From: Limoniibacter endophyticus
GTDB lineage: Bacteria; Pseudomonadota; Alphaproteobacteria; Rhizobiales; Rhizobiaceae
Direction of reading: 5' to 3'
Assembly (NCBI RefSeq): GCF_014652835.1
Contig: NZ_BMZO01000013.1
Span: forward strand, 1 to 52,353
DNA: 52,353 nt
Shown here: positions 49,772 through 52,353 of the stretch, piece by piece
Layout of the letters: each line of letters opens with the position of its first letter
Position numbering within the stretch: position 1 is the first letter of the stretch
Notes under the pieces: generated by a model
Database searches by the model: none
Told to the model about the DNA's origin: nothing
What the model saw: only the letters and a program-made list of their open reading frames with translations
Translations under genes and position numbers: made by a program

Positions 49772-50005
49772 ATGCCTGCGCATACCCGAATTATGGTGGC
49801 TCAGGCGGGGCAGCCTTTTGGCTGGCCGGTTTCGTTTGGGCCGGTATTGCATAACCAAACTGGAGTGCGCACCATGTTCAAATTCAAGTTCGCGGCGATC
49901 TGCCGTACCGATAAAAAATCCCATATTCATCATCTGTCCACCATCGCCGGGTTAGCGGGGTGGCCGCATGAATCAGGTGCAGCTAAACACCCAGGGCCTG
50001 CTTGA
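49772..50005 (+). CDS. Ash-like / icd-like leader ORF
   Basis: A 77-aa frame reading HTRIMVAQAGQPFGWPVSFG, the 'MVA.AGQP.GWPVSF' signature of the Ash family found at anti-immunity loci of P4-like and other enterophages. The start is uncertain and ribosome binding is weak; the end overlaps the next gene in another frame. In related phages this region is leader RNA with a translated but possibly regulatory reading frame (icd/ash), located between the regulatory RNA and the antirepressor. Treat the protein as plausible only. Confidence 0.5.
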   Translation: MPAHTRIMVAQAGQPFGWPVSFGPVLHNQTGVRTMFKFKFAAICRTDKKSHIHHLSTIAGLAGWPHESGAAKHPGPA

Positions 50006-50198
50006 GTCGATTGAGGAGCGCCTGGCGCAGATAGAAGCGCTGGTTTCCTCGGCCCACCGTACGATCTCCAGCTATGAAGCTTCACTGTATATGCAGGAGG
50101 CGGCGGAATTACTCCAGGTTGCCCGTGAGCTGGTGCAAGACGCCCGTAACTGCTCCTCCTCTCTGTCCGCGGAGCTGACTGCGAGGGAGGCCAAATGA
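49968..50198 (+). CDS. Small helical protein ahead of the antirepressor
   Basis: A 76-aa protein: MNQVQLNTQGLLESIEERLA, IEALVSSAHRTISSYEASLY, LQVARELVQDARNCSSSLSA. Helical bundle-like, related in style to DUF3077-type ORFs beside Ash and antirepressor genes. It overlaps the antirepressor start by four bases (ATGA), so the two are coupled. Function unknown. Confidence 0.68.
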   Translation: MNQVQLNTQGLLESIEERLAQIEALVSSAHRTISSYEASLYMQEAAELLQVARELVQDARNCSSSLSAELTAREAK

Positions 50199-50720
50199 AC
50201 GCACTCTCTGTTTTCTCGTTTCAGGAAAACCACCCCGTGCGGGTGGTTCTGGTTAATGGCGAACCGTGGTTTGTAGCGGTTGATGTTTGTAAGGCATTAG
50301 GATTAACGAACCCGACGAAGTCAGTATCTGCACTCGATGAAGACGAAAAGCAGCTTTTTAGCGGTGACTCTAACTTTAAGTTAGGGTCAGCAGGAAAAGG
50401 GGCGCAGTCATTGATAATTTTGAATGAGTCCGGCCTATACACTCTGTGAATACAGCTACGTCGAAACCACCCCAAAAAGCGCCGGCGAACCATTGGACTG
50501 GCGGCAAAAGGAAGAATTACGCGGCCTGATAAACGATATAGCCCAAAGTTTTCAGTATCGAAACGCGTGGATCAGTGGTGTTTGGCTGGCGCTGCGACGT
50601 GCCTGCAGGAATCCATCACCTAACCCAATTACGGTCGACGATCTGCCGGCTATCATTGCCGAATTACGCCGAATATTAACGGCGGCAGAAACTGCCCTAG
50701 GTAATATGCGAGTTCAGTAA
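50195..50720 (+). pseudogene. Bro-N antirepressor, broken by an internal deletion
   Basis: Residues 1-84 are a Bro-N domain (FSFQENHPVRVVLVNGEPWF, VAVDVCKALGLTNPTKSVSA, LIILNESGLYTL), then TGA at 50447-50449. The C-terminal part resumes in another frame just beyond as EYSYVETTPKSAGEPLDWRQ and ITVDDLPAIIAELRRILTAA, the normal tail of these antirepressors. The helical remainder of the Bro-N domain, expected between 'SGLYTL' and the C-terminal part, is missing. Intact proteins bind CI-type repressors and trigger lytic growth; here the repressor gene is broken too. Confidence 0.78.
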
Positions 50721-50790
50721 ACTGGAGGCCTTATCCACAAAATCAGAGGCTCCTGCCGTCTCTTCCTGATTTTGTAGGGCTGGATACTGG

Positions 50791-50820
50791 AAAGGCCACA
50801 GGCGATAACCTGTGGCCTTT
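50791..50820. terminator. Bidirectional terminator between antirepressor and protelomerase
   Basis: Stem AAAGGCCACAGG/CCTGTGGCCTTT with loop CGATAA, followed by T on the plus strand and A (T on the minus) on the left. The two converging genes end on each side. Confidence 0.9.
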
Positions 50821-50823
50821 TTG

Positions 50824-52353
50824 TCACTTGAAGTAGGCACTCCAGGCAGATTGCATTGCCTCTACCCGATTACCGGCGGCACCAGACCAGGCGTAATGAC
50901 GGCCATCGAATTCAAACTCCACCATGTAGGTACCATCGCCATTATCCCTCGGCGCTTTAAAGTTTGGCTTGGCAGGATGTTTCTCTTCCTGCTCAGCCTC
51001 CTCGGCCTCTTCAGCGTCGTCCACTTCCTCCAGTTCCTCTCCTTCGCTTTCGTCTACTTCGATCTCATCGTCATCCAGCGTTTCATCTTCCTGGTCTCCG
51101 TCATCGAGATCGGCGTCGTCGATGGGCTCAAGAATTTCTTCATCAGGCAGGACTATTGCAGGCGCCTCGTCCTTCAGTTGCCACTGCCCATTTTCACCGG
51201 CGAGGAATCAGCCTGGTACTGAAGTTAAATGGTCGCAGGGTACTGTTTGTGATCTTTATCAATACGAACCCCGGCGTCGCCTTTGGCGAAATCTGGCATC
51301 ATGCTATCCAGCTTTTGAAGTGCTGCCAGACGGGTATTTTCCTCGCCGACATCTGGTCGCCATGTTCTGGAGAAATTAGCCAATTTATTAAGAATTTTTT
51401 TACCCAAGGGTTAAAGGCCGTTGATAAAATAGCAGTGACTCGGCCATTTCCAGGGCGAGTATCGTTTTCGCCATATCCTTTTAAGAGCTCTTCAAAATCA
51501 AGTGCAGCAGGACATGAACGAAGTTCATATATCAACTTAACAAACAATTTTGCATCGCAAAGGGTATATATTTCTCTTGATAAATTAGTTTACTGTATAT
51601 TTACCTGCGACGGAAAATTCACCCTGGAGCATGATTTCAATCATTCGGCGACCAGATAGCGCGGCAAGAGCGAATGCCAGTGGGGCCATACCACGACGAG
51701 TTGTTAAGTCGAATGAGGATATAGGTGAATTAATGATATTGTAAATTGCTTGCATGTAACGTGGGTAATCAATAACTACAACGTTACGTTTTTTATTGCT
51801 AAGGACGTCAGACCAACGTTGCTGGATAGACGTTCGCTCGGCAGAACTAAGCTGTAGATGATAGAGAACTTCATGGTTCACTTTTAAATTGTTTAGTTCC
51901 CCAAGAAGTGAAGAGCCTTGCTGGAATAATTTATAAAGGTGATCTCTATTATCTTTCCAATCTTCACTATTTAAATCACTAATTGCAAATTTCCATTCAG
52001 GATATTTGTTTGCTAATTTATTTAACTTTGCCTCACTATTCCTTGCACCTATTTTTATATTTGATAATTCTTCGGCTAAGTGCATTATTGATTTTAGTTT
52101 AGTCTGCAAATTAGACATATTTTGACGAATCGATGCCGCAGGCATAGAAAGCCACGAAGATAGTTCTTCACTATATAATGGGTATTTCTCTGATAACCTA
52201 ACTATGTTTTTTTCAAAATTATGATGTAATTTATCATCAAATCTTTTTCGTGCCCTAGTCATATAGGCATTAAAAGTATTAGGCGATATCCTTTTTTTTA
52301 ATCCCTCACCTCGAAACTTTCTTTTGTCGTTAAATAATGCATTTTTATATTTT
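50824..52353 (-). pseudogene. telK: TelK/TelN-type protelomerase, broken by about four internal deletions and cut by the window edge
   Basis: Protelomerase cuts the replicated telomere palindrome and reseals each end as a hairpin. The frame is open from the edge (YKNALFNDKRKFRG) to 51585 and covers the N-terminal muzzle/stirrup regions to about residue 298 of TelK, ending VAGKYTVN and stop. It holds FALAALSGRRMIEIML with the first active-site Arg. Homology then hops frames: SREIYTLCDA to FNPWVKKFL (to about 51385), LANFSRTWRPDVGE to GDAGVRID (to about 51240), short FNFSTRLIP at about 51205, then GENGQWQLKDEAP to the acidic tail and the intact C-terminal end AMQSAWSAYFK at 50824. Gaps remove about 15, 60, 20 and 15 residues. 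By my recall of TelK these include Lys300, Arg383, His416 and the nucleophile Tyr425. The start codon (about 39 residues upstream) and telomere lie outside the window. Confidence 0.88.

Noticed and set aside
51200-51600. Programmed frameshifting as the explanation for the split protelomerase, RepA, SopA and SopB frames.
   Set aside because: Each junction also lacks a block of conserved residues, and no slippery heptamer is seen; deletions explain both.
1-52353. tRNA genes, insertion sequences and phage integrase.
   Set aside because: None was recognised; absence of an integrase fits an extrachromosomal N15-type element, but a remnant too short to recognise cannot be excluded.

Overview
The window looks like a nearly complete linear phage-plasmid prophage of the N15/phiKO2 type from an enterobacterium, probably Klebsiella or a close relative. 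The evidence is an F-type SopA/SopB partition operon at the left end, a phiKO2 TelK-like protelomerase at the right end running off the edge, an N15-type Cro/Q/RepA block, a lambda-like tail module and an HK97-like head module. sopA reads inward from the left edge and telK reads inward from the right edge, as expected if the hairpin telomeres lie just outside. No telomere (tel/tos) palindrome was recognised inside the window. All family assignments come from recalled protein families, not from searches.

Layout, left to right. 1-2.4 kb: sopAB remnant with its operator. 2.4-31.6 kb, all on the minus strand: side fibre with a self-cleaving chaperone domain, an exceptionally long J-type central fibre (4333 aa), tail genes I, a lipoprotein moron, K, L, M, H, G/T and V, head-tail connectors, capsid, S49 prohead protease, portal and large terminase. 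31.6-38.1 kb (minus strand): small terminase, probable cos region, zinc-knuckle protein, HNH protein, a 418-aa unknown, lysis genes and a DNA methyltransferase. 38.4-43.6 kb: small early/delayed-early genes, a plus-strand HigBA-like toxin-antitoxin module, a DnaQ-like exonuclease, antiterminator Q and Cro. 43.6-47.7 kb (plus strand): remnants of the CB repressor and the RepA replicase, then two small genes. 47.8-49.6 kb: a bacteriocin locus with a pore-forming colicin (ETLTV TonB box, LexA box in its promoter) and a convergent immunity gene. 49.7-50.7 kb: an anti-immunity-like locus with an Ash-like ORF and a broken antirepressor. 50.8-52.35 kb: broken protelomerase.

Two observations stand out. 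First, the lytic genes (packaging, head, tail, lysis, Q, Cro) are all open, while every gene needed to be a linear plasmid or a lysogen is interrupted by one or more short internal deletions: sopA, sopB, cB, repA, the antirepressor and telK. Several of these deletions remove catalytic motifs: the SopA Walker A motif, the probable RepA P-loop region, and most TelK active-site residues. Second, seven perfect copies of a 16-bp palindrome, TGCGACC(NN)GGTCGCA, are spread over 18 kb. It matches the core of the F sopC site except at two symmetric positions, so these are probably dispersed centromere sites, and they persist although the partition proteins are broken.

How the genes would work together in an intact relative: RepA replicates the molecule, TelK resolves telomeres, and SopA/SopB partition it through the dispersed sites. 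CB and Cro set lysogeny, the antirepressor locus counteracts CB, and Q turns on the leftward late transcript through many hairpins. The bacteriocin locus would be induced by DNA damage and benefits the host population. Whether the disruptions here are real decay or assembly error cannot be decided from the sequence alone.
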